Shown here piece by piece: positions 1 through 12,654 of a stretch of DNA of 64,000 bases. The stretch's first letter is position 1; every line of letters starts with the position of its first letter. The position numbers were made by a program, and so were the translations under genes. This stretch comes from Sinotaia quadrata (taxonomy: Eukaryota > Mollusca > Gastropoda > Architaenioglossa > Viviparidae): NCBI GenBank assembly GCA_028829895.1, contig CM054183.1, positions 74,635,571 through 74,699,570 on the forward strand, in the 5' to 3' direction. The notes beneath the pieces were generated by a model that was given only the letters and a program-made list of their open reading frames with translations, was not told the DNA's origin and did not search any database.

Positions 1-1168
1 GCAGAGGAAATCATAGCTGAAGAACAGGCAGGTTTCAGACCAGGGCGAAGCACAACTGAGCAGTCTTTTTTAATCTGAGACTACTATGTGAGAAGTACCT
101 CCAGCACCAACAAGCCCTTTATCTTTGTAGATTTTAAGAAGGCATTCGACATGGTGTAGCATGCAGCCCCTTGGTCCACCATGAAGCTGTACAACATCAA
201 TGCCAACCTGATCAAAGTCATAGAAAGCCTTTACAGCAAGTCCACCAGCACAGTCTGCTTCAACAGTCAATTAGGAGATTGGTTCATGACCACAGTGGAG
301 TCAGACAAGGCTGCTTACTTTCACCTATTCTCTTCAACATCTTCCTTGAAAGAATCATGACAAGTGCTCCGGAAGACCATGAAGGAACTGTCAATATTGG
401 AGGCAGAACAATAACAAACTTAATGCTTTGCCAATGACATCGATGGCCATTCAAGAAATGAGGAGCTAGCTCAGTTGGTGGAAAAACTGGACTGGACAGC
501 TACTGCTTTTGGTATGGAAATCAGTGCAGAAAAGACCAAATTGTTGACCAACAACACCAGTGGCATTGGCAATGATTGGTGATCAGAAACTGGAAATAGT
601 TAATAAATTCAAATACTTGGGAGCCATCATGACAGATCAAAACCAGAAATACTATCCAGGATTGCGCTAACAATAACAGCAATGGCAAAGGCTGAAGACA
701 GTTTGGAAAGACAAACATCTCAGTCAACTCAAAGATCAGACTGATGTGCTCCTTGGTTGTATCTGTTTTTATATGACTGCGATTCATGGACCCTCAAAGT
801 GGCTCTTGAAAGGAGGATGCAAACTACTGAAATGAGATGCTTTCGAAGGTTGCTTGGCATATTGTATAGAGATCGTGTCACGAATGAGGAAATGGGAAAC
901 AGAATTAGACAAGCCCTTGGGCCCTTGGAGAGCTATTGGCCATTGTGAAAAAATGCAAAATGAAATGGTATGGGCTTGCCAAGACAATCATGCAAGGTGC
1001 AAAGAGGCTGAAGGAGAGGAAGACAGACAAAAAGATGGGAGGATAACATCTCAGAGTGGACAGGACTGAAACTGAGCAATACTGTAAGATTAGCAGAGAA
1101 CAAAATGGAATGGAGGAAACCGGTTGTCAGGTGCCAACTGTCGACAAGACTAAGGGATAGATAGATAG
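1..1168 (+). mobile_element. Non-LTR retrotransposon (RTE-like), decayed copy 1
   Basis: This is a decayed 3' part of a LINE reverse-transcriptase ORF, already open at base 1 and continuing left of the window. Broken frames read AEEIIAEEQAGFRPGRSTTEQ-like sequence at about 1-62, then KKAFDMVWHAA, then GVRQGCLLSPILFNIFLERI near 292-356, EISAEKTKL near 520-545 and KYLGAIMTD near 610-640. The C-terminal part includes MRCFRRLLGI (832-861). These are palm and thumb motifs of the RTE-type elements often annotated as craniofacial development protein 2-like. There are many stops and frameshifts and the FADD box is broken, so it is dead. It ends in a short GATA tail (about 1153-1168), as RTE-type 3' ends often do. 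Copies 2 and 3 lie at 10858-12443 and 61733-62054 in the same orientation. The clade assignment is less sure than the LINE identity. Confidence 0.85.
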
Positions 1169-1732
1169 CTATTTCCTTAAATATGTATAATGATTCCAGT
1201 TATGTTTTTGTCATTGTCTTTTTCCCATTTGTGGCAACTTTCTATGGCATTTATATTCTTTCATACAATAATATGCTGGGAATTCATAAATTTTAAGAAA
1301 GATTGTCTTTATTTGCTAGTGATTAAAAAATGTTCCTGAGTGGTATATTAAGTTCTTGAATACTGTATCACACACAGTCTTTATGTACTGTTTAATAATG
1401 GTGGGTACTTCACTGAAACTGGTAGTTCTGATTGAGTATCACAGAACTATTAAAGGGTAGTTCACAAAATGTTTATCTAACAAACTCTAAAGTACCTCTT
1501 CTTCTGTCATAATATGTATGCAATATTCAGTTAATTATTTTCAGCATGATGAAAAGATCATTTTCTGGATGTATTTGGAATCCAGTCAGTACTTTTACAT
1601 CAACATCATGGAGATGTAGCACATTATTGCACCTTTTGTGTTACATACCAATATGGCAATCAATATAAATCAAATCCCTCCTCTTCTTTGAAAACTGTAC
1701 ATGTTATCTTTTTATTGAAACATTGTTTAAAT
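1169..1732. other. Ataxin-2 intron sequence, no gene seen
   Basis: AT-rich sequence between the RTE-like tail and the hAT element. I see no long ORF, RNA gene or conserved motif. It lies upstream of the first visible ATXN2 exon and is presumably intronic. Confidence 0.5.
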
Positions 1733-2857
1733 CAGTGGTTTTCAACTTAGACTGGTGCCAGTCCACAGTAATTTCTTGGTCCGTGAACTAAACACTGTGA
1801 TGAATGACGTGATGAAGATCGTAAATGAAATTCATAGTCGAGCTGTCTTGACACTGAGAGTATGGACTTGTGGAAGGGTTCTTTCACTCCTTGTCTGAGG
1901 GAAGAAGTAAAGTAGTTTGTGCGAGAGTGAAAATCTGCCCTAGTAGAGCCTTTGTTGGATGAGGAATGGATTTTTAAACTTGCGTATATGCGTATATTTA
2001 TCCTTCTCAACAAACTTAATATTTCTCTTCAGGAGTTTTGCACATGTATTTTTATACTGAGAAATAGGACAGATGCATTCAAAAAGAAACTGGCTCTTTG
2101 GGATAGTCATGTACAAGAGAAAGATATGAAATGTTTCCACTTTTGCAAGAATTTTTTATTGCTGCTGATGTCAACCAGGAAGTCATATTCAATATAATAA
2201 GTCAACATTTAAGGGCATAAGCTCAAAACTTTATTTACTATTACCCTGAAAATGAGGATCCTCATAAAGGTAACCTCAAATTAGTAATTTCTTCATGGAA
2301 AATGTCAATTCATGAACACTTAAACCTCATGAAAAAGAAAACTAGATCAAGTTGCCATCTGATGTCACTCTGGTGTCCAAACATAAAATACAGTAATTGT
2401 CTCAATTTTGGAGATCACTGGAGAAAGAATATCCATCTCTCAGTTACAGAGCTATTATATTGTTGGTCATATTTTTTACTACCTACTTGTGTGAGAATTT
2501 TTCAACCCTATCATAAAAACAGAGAAATCGAATGAATGACAATGCAGTGCTTTGTCTTGCAGAAACAACGTTGCAGCCATGGTTATCAAATATTCTAGCA
2601 AAGAAGCAACAGCAGATTTTGCATGAACTTTATTTGAATTAAATATTGCTTTCTCAAAAATTCCAGATGTTCTATTATTAGCATTTTTGTTTACAGCTCG
2701 GTTTCCAATTATTTTAAACAACTATATAATTTTCATTTTATAATATTAGATAATAAAATACTATATAAATAATGGGTTTTATTTCTGCCTTAGCAGTCTG
2801 ATAAACATTTCTCCTGTTCTCACCAGTCTGCAGGTGTAAAAAGGTTGAAAACCACTG
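1733..2857 (+). mobile_element. hAT DNA transposon with transposase remnant
   Basis: The element starts CAGTGGTTTTCAAC and ends GTTGAAAACCACTG, a good terminal inverted repeat. The flanks GTTTAAAT (1725-1732) and GTTTTAAC (2858-2865) match at 6 of 8 positions, in line with the 8-bp target duplication of hAT elements. Inside are broken transposase pieces: DEEWIFKLAYM (about 1957-1989), which resembles the ZBED5/FAM200 hAT lineage, and the C-terminal dimerisation region with SLEKEYPSL (about 2419-2445) and TTYLCE (about 2480-2497). Stops and frameshifts rule out an active enzyme. At 1125 bp it is shorter than an autonomous hAT, so it is internally deleted. Confidence 0.85.
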
Positions 2858-2865
2858 GTTTTAAC

Positions 2866-3613
2866 AACTTTATGTTGATTTGATGGATATACTGCAACCA
2901 GAAACTAATGCATACTGACGCTGACATTGGTTGATTTTGCCACTCATTATCCAAGTCTGTTGCCTTGCATCACAGTCATAGTTACTTTTGTTGAAATAAT
3001 GATGACAGTCTTTTCCTGTTTTTAAAACCCCAAAGATATCCAGAGTGATTGAGGTAATCACCTAGGATATAATGAAAGAGGCAAGGATACTCTCACTTGA
3101 GGATCCACAATAGTCTATATGTTGAGACCAGTGGTCTTGTCGAGGTTTAATGAAACAAATTTTATGCTATGTACTATATGTAGTGCCGCAAATATTTAGG
3201 CACTGTATCCCACAATCACACATATTGTTCAATCAATTTTAATTATTTGACTGAACTATCCCTTACGCATGTACCGACTACACGTGTCAGTATTTAACAT
3301 GGTTTACTGTTAAAAACAAACTCCGTACATCTTGGCCTTTCAATGTCATTTACACTAATCTCTGAACAAATCATTGGTCATACAGTCATAGTGACATGAA
3401 AAGGTATATAAAATTTGTGTTTAAAAGATCATTTTAAAAATATATAAACTAATTTCAAATATATATATATATATATAGAGAGAGAGATGTGTATTTTTTC
3501 TGTTTAATTATAATATCCACAGCATTTTTTTTTGTGTGTGTGTGATACATTTCCTTTAATTTTAAATTTAGAACTGGCATAAATGTTTGTAGTTGTAATG
3601 GGTATGTTTGCAG
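2866..3613. other. ATXN2 upstream intron, mostly featureless
   Basis: Non-coding AT-rich sequence leading to the ATXN2 acceptor. It includes a compound (TA)n(GA)n microsatellite at about 3460-3487 and a T-rich and TG-rich tract at 3523-3543. No other gene or element is recognised. Confidence 0.5.
3460..3487. repeat. Compound TA/GA microsatellite
   Basis: An uninterrupted run of TA dinucleotides passes directly into GA dinucleotides about 130 bp upstream of the ATXN2 exon at 3614. Confidence 0.9.
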
Positions 3614-3734
3614 GTAATTCAGAACCACTCTCGCATGGTTGCCCCAGCCCCTGTACATTTATCACATCAGGGAGGGGGTGTGGATCCTATCCAGGCCTCA
3701 GCCCAGTCTACTCATGCAACTCATCAGATATATG
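3614..3734 (+). CDS. ATXN2: Ataxin-2 C-terminal region, first visible exon
   Basis: Exon of an Ataxin-2 homologue, an Lsm-type RNA-binding protein that in animals works with poly(A)-binding protein in translation, mRNA stability and stress granules. The acceptor is TTTGCAG before 3614 and the donor is GTAATT at 3735. The exon starts in phase 0 and encodes VIQNHSRMVAPAPVHLS and onward, ending in THQIYG with one base carried over. VIQNHSRMVAP corresponds to a conserved block in the vertebrate ATXN2 C-terminal half (there VIQGNARMMAP), and the THQIY end corresponds to vertebrate THAMY. The phase fits the exon at 8553 exactly. Upstream exons, including the Lsm, LsmAD and PAM2 parts, lie outside the window. 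Together the five visible coding exons give 933 bp, or 311 codons, plus the stop. Confidence 0.85.
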
Positions 3735-4576
3735 GTAATTTTTTAAAAATATTTTAAGTTTGATACTATTCTTTTTCTCATAGATTTTTGGTGGCAACTG
3801 CATTAATCTGGTTGAACGAATGCCTCTTTAGAGGTTTGCACTAAATTACTATGATATAATCATACTCTAAGATCACTTACAATTTTTGCAGTATATTTAG
3901 TCTTCATTTTCTCATGGTCAAAATTGCCCATTTAATACAACACAACCTAAATGGACATCTACATATTCTGGAAATGTACATAAACTGAAAGAAAGAAAAT
4001 CATACTATATTTACATATAAATAATTTTGTTAATTGAGGTAGCATTTTGATCACTGATGTTTGATAAGTCTTTTTTGTCATACTTAGAGAGTATTTGTTT
4101 TGTTTGTTTTTTTATCAAATTGGCGGGGGTGGGGGTGGGGGGTGTTAATAAAAAAGGTAAAAGTCCAGAGAGAATTATTATTGAAGACCTGAGAATTTTG
4201 TGCAGATTTGCAGTTTTCTACAGGAGACTGGATTTCCATGAACTAACTTTCATTTACTATGGGGAAAATACGGTGTAACTTTTTTCCATGGGGAAAACAG
4301 TAACCATGAAAATTTAACACTGTATTGTTAGACCTGCCTAGTTTCTCTAGTGAACCACGCTAAACTACAACTAGTTCAAAATTAATGATTTACTGATAGC
4401 AAAGAATGAAAAAAGTAACTTGACCCACAAAAAATAATAGCAAAATCATTGAGACTTATTCAGAACTCTTATTTACTACAGTGTATATCATCTAAATATT
4501 AAAAATAATGAAAGATTAAGCAGCATCATATTATTATCATGAAGCTGTTTTAATCCACAATTTCATTGCCCCTCTT

Positions 4577-4736
4577 ATTCTTATAATCATTTAATTATAG
4601 TAAATTGTGCTTTTTCAAGTTTCTCAATTATACCTTTTAAAATTATTCACTTGAACAGTCTTGCTGTGAGATTACCTATTTGGAAATTACAGTAACCAAC
4701 AATCACCTATATATTTGTTTTTAAAAGATACAAAGA
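4577..4736 (+). repeat. Dispersed duplication, copy 1
   Basis: This segment, from ATTCTTATAATCATTTAATT to about AAGATACAAAG, recurs in direct orientation at 6056-6212 with only scattered substitutions and 1-2-bp indels. It could be an unrecognised repeat family or a segmental duplication. No terminal repeats or target duplications are evident. Confidence 0.85.
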
Positions 4737-6055
4737 TCTTTGAAATACAATAACTTTAAAAAATATTCAGATAAATTCATGAAACTATCATCCTTTTTTT
4801 GTTTATTATCTTGAATGTAGGGGACGCTTCCAGCTTCCGCCGCTTTCACGTTTTTTTTTGTTTAGTGGATAAAAATATAAATATATAATTATGATAGGTG
4901 GAATCAGTTTACCACAGAGTGCTGAACTGTCTGAAGTGTTCCATCTCACCACTTAAGTTTATTTGTTTTATTATGACTTTGCCTGCATTCCTTTTGCTAC
5001 TAATTTACTTACGACAAGTGACAGCATTTCTATTTTTCATTGCTTTTTTCTTTATTTTTTTCTCATTTTTGATATATATGATTATTAGACATTAAAAGTA
5101 ACTCTTGGGAGGGTCCCATACAAAGAACGGAAGCAGAATTGTGTGAGAAACTGGCTTCACTGGTCAACACTCATAGACTCCTTGGCAAATAAAGAGTTCA
5201 GAATATTCATCATTGTTTTTGTAAACTGTTTTTAATTGAAATCACACAATTTTTTCCCCCATTCTTTGTTATCACTAAAATTAACTCTTTAGTTCAAATT
5301 TTAAGAGAAATAGTGAAAAGATGGTTCATGTCCGCATTATTGTTGCTTTTACTACTAATAATAGCAATATTAAATGTCTTCAGATCTTTTTGTATCCCTA
5401 AAGAGTGTATGTGTTTGTATGAAACTTTGAAAGGGAGAGAGGGGAGTGATTTTATAGAAACAGTAGAAATGTCATGATAGAAGGTATTCCAAAATAATTT
5501 TAGTTCATATAAAGTAATAGTTAAATTATTGGCATGTTTGATGTTGTGTTTAATTTGTTTTTTATTTGACAGTTTATAATAGTTTATGATATTTGGTTTT
5601 ATTTATGATTATATTTGGGTAGTTATAACCATGCCAACTAAATACATGGAATGTTAGGTCTTGGGAAACTTGTGTGCTCCAATTTTAAACAGTTTTAAAA
5701 TATTTTATTTTTAATCTTTAATTATTTTTTTTTAAATTTAAAATTTGTGCATATATTTATTCAATATAACTTTTATTCTAACACTATATTAATATTATTT
5801 TTAATTCCCAGTTGATTATATTATTTCATTCTTTGCAACTGGATAAATTGTTGATTTTTGAAAGGCTACAAAACATTTTAATAACTACGAGCAGCTTATG
5901 TATGTTTTGTGTTTCAAGGTCAATTTATTTAAATTTTCAGACTTGCTTGATTGACTTTCTCATTTTAAATCAAATAAATTTTCATTAAAATATAATAGGT
6001 TTATTGTGTGAACCCAGAAATATCTGATTCGGATTCAAGAAAATCATCAGATTTA

Positions 6056-6212
6056 ATTCTTATAATCATTTAATTATAGTAAATTGTGCTTTTTCAAGTG
6101 TTCTCAATTATACCTTTTAAAATTATTCATTTGAACACGTCTTGCTGTGAGATTACCTATTTGGAAATTACAGTTACCAGCAATCACATATATATTTGTT
6201 TTTAAGATACAA
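6056..6212 (+). repeat. Dispersed duplication, copy 2
   Basis: Partner of 4577-4736, about 1.3 kb downstream in the same intron. Shared blocks include GCTGTGAGATTACCTATTTG. It differs by small indels, such as CAAGTTTCTC against CAAGTGTTCTC. Confidence 0.85.
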
Positions 6213-6925
6213 AGTTTTTTGTGTTTTTGTTTTTTTTACAGTAGGCTTGCATAAATAATACTGCTTTATTTGGTCTTGTATATAAGAAAACTATTTTTTT
6301 AACAGCTTATGCATTTCAACTTTTAAAAAATATATTTAATATATTTCAGACAATATTTTTATATAGTATAAGCTTTTTTATTTTCATTACTGTGACCTCT
6401 GCATATCTTGGTTTATTTATTTAATTTTTTTAATAAGATTATTTCTGTTATAGTATTCAGATTTGACAACCCATTAGGCAGTATATATAGAGGGGCATTC
6501 ACCACCCCAATGTTACTCTGTGATTTTAGCTATTCACATTAACTTTATTTTGATCAGATAGTTTTTGCTTGGGTTTCTTCCATTTTTTGCTAAGTTTTAT
6601 TTGGGTGAAAAAAAATCACAAGTCTTTTCTTTCTTGGCACAAAATTTGTAGCTTACAGTGTTATTGCATATATTAACCTGTTTTATAGTGACTGCTTCTT
6701 GCTAGAACATGCAGTTTTCCACAATTTTAATTTGCTAGTTTTTACATGTTTACTGTCTTTATATTAATTTTATTTTTTAAATTTGAATACAATAAACTAC
6801 CTGACGATTATTTTCTTCAGAAGGATGTGTGTTCATTATGAAACCAGAATACAGTTTAACTATTTAATGGACTAATATTTTTAGTTCCTTAAAGTCTGAT
6901 GTGCATGACTTATTTCAGAATTATT

Positions 6926-7050
6926 ATCAGAACATTTTACACTCATGTTGTTTTTTTGTTGATTTAACTTTTACTTTGTTTTAATAATGATCAGAACATT
7001 TTACACTCATGTTGTTTTTGTTGATGTAACTTTTACTTTGTTTTAATAAT
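6926..7050 (+). repeat. 64-bp tandem duplication
   Basis: The unit beginning ATCAGAACATTTTACACTCA occurs twice in tandem, at 6926-6989 and 6990-7050. The copies differ by a shorter T run and a T-to-G change, so the event looks recent. Confidence 0.95.
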
Positions 7051-8494
7051 ATTATAGTGTTATGAATGTGTAGTATGGTACCTTTTTTTATATTTTAAAG
7101 TTCAAAACACTGATCTGAGAAGGGTGTTTGGATTGTTAAGTAACGTTATATTTATGTTTAGTGGCAAACCAAGCTGGCCTGATGCTTTCACACATATATG
7201 ATTGTGAGTATAATGTATTGGCACAACAAGAGTTTGGCATGCAGGCATACAAACATTTATTATATAAAATGCTGTGGCACACAATATGGTCACATACTTT
7301 GGAACTGCATGCTAAATCCCTTTTCAGCCCATTTTTGTTTGCTTCATATTTGTATGTAGTTGGCATGTTGTTTGATGATCAGTTTCTGCAATATAATCAT
7401 ACAGTATATTTGTTAAATATAAATATTTCATATTTCATTTCATGTCATATGAACATTTTTTTTTATATAATGAGATTGGAGTAGTTGACACGACCATTAC
7501 TTTTGCAATTGTTCTGTACATAATAGCGTGAAATTGGCCTAGGTCAGAAGCGCTCCCCATAAATTAAATAAACTATATATAACGTTTTAATAGTATAAAG
7601 TGTTAAATAAAGAGTTCTTGATGTCACAGGTATATCAGAAAATTTGGTGGGTTGACTTAATGTTTAATACCATTTTTAATATCATAGTCTTGACAACATT
7701 GTATCAGAAACAACTCTAGAAGTGACTTTGTAACATTTTCATTAATTGAACATTGAAAAATAAATAAAATTTTAGAAAATTAAAGTATGTTGTCACCGTA
7801 GATCCCACTATCATATTAAATTAAAATGCATATTCATAAATAGTCATTATTGGAATTGAACTTAAATTTGCCTTGGATTAATAGGCTTTTGCATCAATTG
7901 TTTCAATGGGTGATGTTGACCACCTTATCTTGCAAAAGAAGAAAAGAGAAAATATGTAGCTGAGAAATAAAATGGATGTGTGCAGCATATATTTATCAAA
8001 TTCTCATCCCCATAATAAAGGTGCGAATCATCAATATGAGCAAGATACACATTGAGCAGATAAAAGCATTTTAAAATTAACAAGCCTTTCTTTCCATGAC
8101 AATGTACCTGTCCACTTGCTGCTGTTGACACTTGTCAAAATAAATAATTGCATTTATCTTGAAATATTTCCTATATTGACTAACCAAGCATTTTTTTGGT
8201 TTGTTTCTTCTTTAAAAATTATATTATACTTATGATGGCTTTTTTTTTCTCCATCAAAAACTTGAGAACTTTGGAGAAAATTACATTATAAAAATAAATT
8301 GATTCACTATAAAGAGAAAGTCGGTGCCTGAAAATTTTAAATTTTAATCTTAATTTTATTCTTATTCTTTTCCTATAAGGCTTGTGAGGTTTCAAGGTTG
8401 TAAAGTTGATGCAAAGGGTCTAGTCAGGTGGATTTTTTTAAAATTTATATTAATTGAAATCTGTTGCTAGTCATAAATATTTCTATGCATAATA

Positions 8495-8530
8495 CAGTGG
8501 TATAGCAGGCTACTCCAGTGCCAGCCCACA
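8495..8530 (+). repeat. Partial duplicate of the start of ATXN2 exon 8553
   Basis: The 36 bases CAGTGGTATAGCAGGC and onward, through GCCAGCCCACA, match 8550-8585 at 29 of 36 positions. That covers the acceptor AG and the first coding bases of the next exon. The duplicate also ends in a CAG-like context, so it could act as an alternative acceptor, although the spacer between the copies reads like intron. Confidence 0.75.
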
Positions 8531-8552
8531 TTTGTTTGTGTGTATTATTCAG

Positions 8553-8971
8553 TGACACAGCAGGCTAGCCCAATGCCAGCACACATGAGTCATCATGGAG
8601 CACAAGGATTGACCCATCCACAACCAGCTCATACCCAAATGCATCAGCATCATCCAGCTGCTGTTCTCTCAGGTCCTCAGGCTCAGAGTAGCCAGATAAC
8701 CCCTCACCCTTCTGCTTCACCAGTCCAACATATTGGACCCAATGGTCATAACACATCCGGACCTCAGACTCATCATGGCCACACACAAGGAGTTCCCCCA
8801 ACTTCTGGAACACCACAACCTTCTATGAACTATGGACAACAAATTGGGATTCCCGGTCATCCACCTCTTCAACCTGCACATGCTCACTCAGCTCACAGTC
8901 ATGCTGGACATGCAGCAAATCACCAGTCCCTGCATCAAGTGTCCATGAGTTACCTGCCCCACACGCTTCAG
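8553..8971 (+). CDS. ATXN2: Ataxin-2 His/Pro/Gln-rich exon
   Basis: The acceptor is TATTATTCAG before 8553 and the donor GTAAAT starts at 8972. Two bases complete the codon split with exon 3614-3734, and 139 full codons follow, ending in phase 0. The protein is low-complexity: AHMSHHG, MHQHHPA, SPVQHIGPNG, QTHHGHTQG, NYGQQIGIPGHPP, AHSAHSHAGHAANHQ. SPVQH plus the H/Q/P bias corresponds to the vertebrate ATXN2 segment around SPVQHHQHQ. I count 23 histidines in about 137 residues and no polyglutamine run. No fold is expected; this is a disordered segment of the kind that drives self-association in stress-granule proteins. The role is inferred from the family. Confidence 0.85.
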
Positions 8972-10857
8972 GTAAATCTTGTAAGGATACTTTCAAATAA
9001 GGAATATAATTTTGAGATTATTTCATGATGTAAAGATTACTCACTCATGTTAAGTTAGTTTTGCTTTAAATGTAATAAAATGGGAATAAATTGTGCACAT
9101 TATTTAGAAATATTTCATCCCTGCCTTTTGGCCATAAATTTCTAAACTGTAATTTGAGCCTTCTTCAACTTAAATTTATTTGTAGATGATTTTATTCAGT
9201 TTTGCCATTCTTATTGTTTGTTATCAGATCTGTCATGCAGGTAGGTAGATAGGTATGCATTCTTACAGTGTGTTCATCAATTTTTTAATGTATTGTATAT
9301 TAATATAGGCTGTCTGTTATATTGTTTAAGTTTTAAATAAGCATACTGTTGTGCAATAATGTGTTTTTAATTTACTATATTGTTATTTTTCTGACAACTA
9401 TAAACTTTTAATTTATACACAAAATTATGTTGCTCCTTTTTATCTTTAATAACGCAAGATGATGAAGTAAATATTGAAATCATTTCAAAGGAATTGTTGT
9501 TTTGAATGCTGTATATATTCATCTTTCACTAAAATTGTAAAAATCAGCTTAATTGATATCCAGATGTGTAATAAGATGTGCCATTATATTAAATGGTATA
9601 AGTGGGTTGTTGTTTTTTTAAAGTATCTGGAGTTATTAGCTGACATGCTAATTTAATATAGAATTATAACACTCACTTTTGCTCATTCATAGACACCAAA
9701 TCTTATCAATATAATGAAATGTCACAAACGAGTGATAATTACAGGTTGTTTAGTTATCTGCATTTATAAAACTTTACTGTGCAAAACACTTCCAAGCTCC
9801 ACTTCTCTGCAAAGACCCACAAAAACTCCACACCTCTTTTGTTTTTTAAAATAGAGAGATTTTGTTAAAAATTGTACAGTGACTTGTTTAATCACTCTAT
9901 TTATTTCATTACTGTATCATTATAGGGTTTGCTTATTGCCAAGTCATGCCTGTGTAATTATCCTCTAAGTAAATAAAATGACCACAAATTGTATAATTTT
10001 AAATTAATCTACACTAAAGAGTATATTTAAAGCCACTTATTAATCAGTAATTAAAAATTTTAAATAGTTTCGATCAAAATGTTTGAACAGTAACAATAAT
10101 ATAACAGCAATGTGATGTATAAATAACTTATTTACTGTTTGTTGCTTCACTGATTAGGTGTCATTGATGTTAAACATGTGGAGTGCAATTTTATCAAACA
10201 AGAATACAGTGTAATCTATTTTATGTTGTAGTTAAGGACTGTCGTGAAGGGTTTGAAACATTCAGTGTTCGATATAATCAATTACATGTACATGAATAGA
10301 AATTTCAACTAATCCATCTTCAGGATATATACAGTGTAATATGAAACTTGTTTAAAATGTACAGCTACTCTTGCTTAAAAATAGATACGATAATTTAATT
10401 ATGTTTCAAAAACATTGTTTGCTGCATTAATAATTTGTAAAAGTAAAAATACAAACAACAGAAACATATATATACTAGTTAACGACTTTGTTCAAATTTT
10501 TTTCAGCATATGGTGGCTATGAAATAAAAATTGTCGTTGTTACTTGTAGGCAGTACTTTATAGAGGTTTCATTTTTAATTTTTTAATTTTAATTCACTCA
10601 TTCAAAAGAATTTGCTTATTTTTCTGATACTATCAATGAATTGAGAGGTATCCTATATTGCTTAGCAAAGTCAACTTTATTTATTACACACTACAGAAAC
10701 TGTATTTTATTATTTATCCTTAATAATGTTCTTTTTTGTTTTTTCTTTTTCTTTTGCAGAGGTATGATACTTTTTGCATATTATACTGTAAATGTGAGCA
10801 TCTGGTATATCATACATAGCCTTGTTTTGGTTTATTTCTTTTTTTTAACAATAATAT

Positions 10858-12443
10858 AGTACATTTGGACAAAATACTGCTCAGACCTATACAACCACAG
10901 AGCTACAGGGGACCCAGACATACTCAACACCCCACCAGTAACCAACACTGACAACTAACCATTCTCTGAGAAGTAGAGACTGCAGTGAAATCATTGAAAA
11001 GGGAGAAGGCAGCAGGAAAAGTCAACATCCTCGTAGAACTAGTCTAAGAAGTGGGAGAAGCTATGATAAGCGCTCTACTAACAATCTGCAATAAGATCTG
11101 CCAGACAGGGGAATAGACAACACCATGGACTCAGTCACTCATAATAATGCTCCCCAAAAAAGGCAATTTGCAGCAATGTCAGAACTATCATACAGTAAGT
11201 CTTATATGCCACCCAAGCAAAGTCATGCTAAAGAGCATATTAAACAGACTGAAGCCGCAAGCAGAGGAAATCATAGCTGAAGAACAGACAGGCTTCAGTT
11301 GGGCAAAGCACAACTGAACAGATTTTTAATCTGAGACTGCTATGTGAGAAGTACCTCCAGCACCAACAAGACCTTTATAGTGTCTTTGTAAATTTTAAGA
11401 AGGCATTTGACATGCAGCCCTTTGATCCACCATGAAGCTGTACAACATAAATGCCAACCTGAGTCATAGAAAGCCTTTATAGCAAGTCCACCAGTGCAGT
11501 CTGCTTCAATAGCCAATAAGGAGATTGGTTCAGAACAACAGTGGGAGTCAGACAAGACTGTTTACTTTGCCTATTTTCAATATCTTCCTTGAATGAATCA
11601 TGACAGGTGCTCTGGAAGACCATGAAGGAACTGTCAGTATTGGAGGCAGAGCAATAACAAATTTAATGCTTTGCCGATGACATCAATGGCCTTGCAGGAA
11701 ATGAGGAGGAGCTAGCTCGGTTGGTGGAAAAACTGGACAGGACAGCTACTGCTTTTGGTATGGAAATCAGTGCAGAGAAGACCAAATTGTTGACCAACTA
11801 CACCAGTGGCATTGGCAATGATTGGTGATCAGAAACTGGAAATAGTTAATAAATTCAAATACTTGGGAGCCATCATGATACACGAGGGATCAAAACCAGA
11901 AATATTGTCCAGGATTGTGCTGACAATAACAGAATGGCATGGCTGAAGACAGTTTGGAAAGACAGAAACATCTCTCAGTCAGCTCAAAGATCAGACTGCG
12001 CTCCTTGGTTGTATCTGTGTTTTATATGCCTATGAGTCATGGACCCTCACAGCAAATCTCGAAAGGAGGATCCAAACTACTGAAATGAGATGCTTTCGAA
12101 GGTTGCTTGGCATTTCATATAGAGATCCTGTCATGAATGAGGAAATGGGAAACTGAATTAGGCTATTGGCCATTGTAAAAAAACATAAAATGAAATGGTA
12201 TGGGCATGTCACGCGATCAACAGGGCTTGCCAAGATAATCATGAAGGTATTGTGCAAGGAGGGCAAAGGAGAGGAAGACAGATGAAAAGGTGGGAGGATA
12301 ACATCTCAGAGTGGACTTAAATTGAGCAATACAGTAAGCTTAGCAGAGAACAGAATGAAATGGAGGAAACTGGTTGTCAGGTCATCAGTGGTGCCCCTTC
12401 GGTCGACATGTCTCATGGATAGATTGATAGATAGATAGATATT
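10858..12443 (+). mobile_element. Non-LTR retrotransposon (RTE-like), decayed copy 2
   Basis: The longest of three copies. It opens in the linker before the RT domain with WTKYCSDLYNH (about 10867-10899). It continues through CSPKKAICSNV-like sequence, then PSKVMLKSILNRLKPQAEEI (about 11212-11271), IAEEQTGF, KKAF, ISAEKTKL (about 11767-11790), KYLGAIM (about 11858-11878), MRCFRRLLGISYRDPVMNEE (about 12087-12146), KMKWYGHVTRSTGLAKIIM (about 12189-12245) and RWEDNISEW. The order matches RTE-type LINE ORFs. Frameshifts, deletions and stops break the frame many times. The 3' end is a GATA array (about 12416-12441). The endonuclease half is missing, so it is 5'-truncated. Confidence 0.9.
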
Positions 12444-12637
12444 ACATTTTACATATAAAGTAACACACCAGTGAATGTTTATGGAGTCAGATACCATCTT
12501 CACTGCAGTGTTTTGGCACTTTGAACATTATTCAGAATACATAATCATATATTCAGTATATCTGCTAGATTTTATTGGGCAGGGACTTAAAACATGTTCA
12601 ATAATAAAACCAAAATTTCGACATAATTTAATAAACT

Positions 12638-12654
12638 GGGGGGGGGGGGGGGGG
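12638..12654. repeat. 17-base G homopolymer
   Basis: Seventeen G in a row on the + strand inside AT-rich intron sequence. It could form a G-quadruplex in the nascent ATXN2 transcript. Confidence 0.95.

Larger units (their letters stand above)
3735..8552 (+). other. ATXN2 intron with local duplications
   Basis: A 4.8-kb intron, very AT-rich, with a G-rich tract at about 4122-4143. It holds a dispersed duplication (4577-4736 and 6056-6212), a 64-bp tandem duplication (6926-7050) and a partial copy of the next exon's start (8495-8530). A 107-codon open frame at 7161-7484 looks like chance: it has no splice signals that fit the ATXN2 frame and no recognisable family. Confidence 0.6.

Noticed and set aside
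7161..7484. 107-codon open frame in the ATXN2 intron
   Set aside because: Starts at a GTG, has no family resemblance, and overlaps comparable open frames on the other strand; typical of chance in AT-rich DNA.
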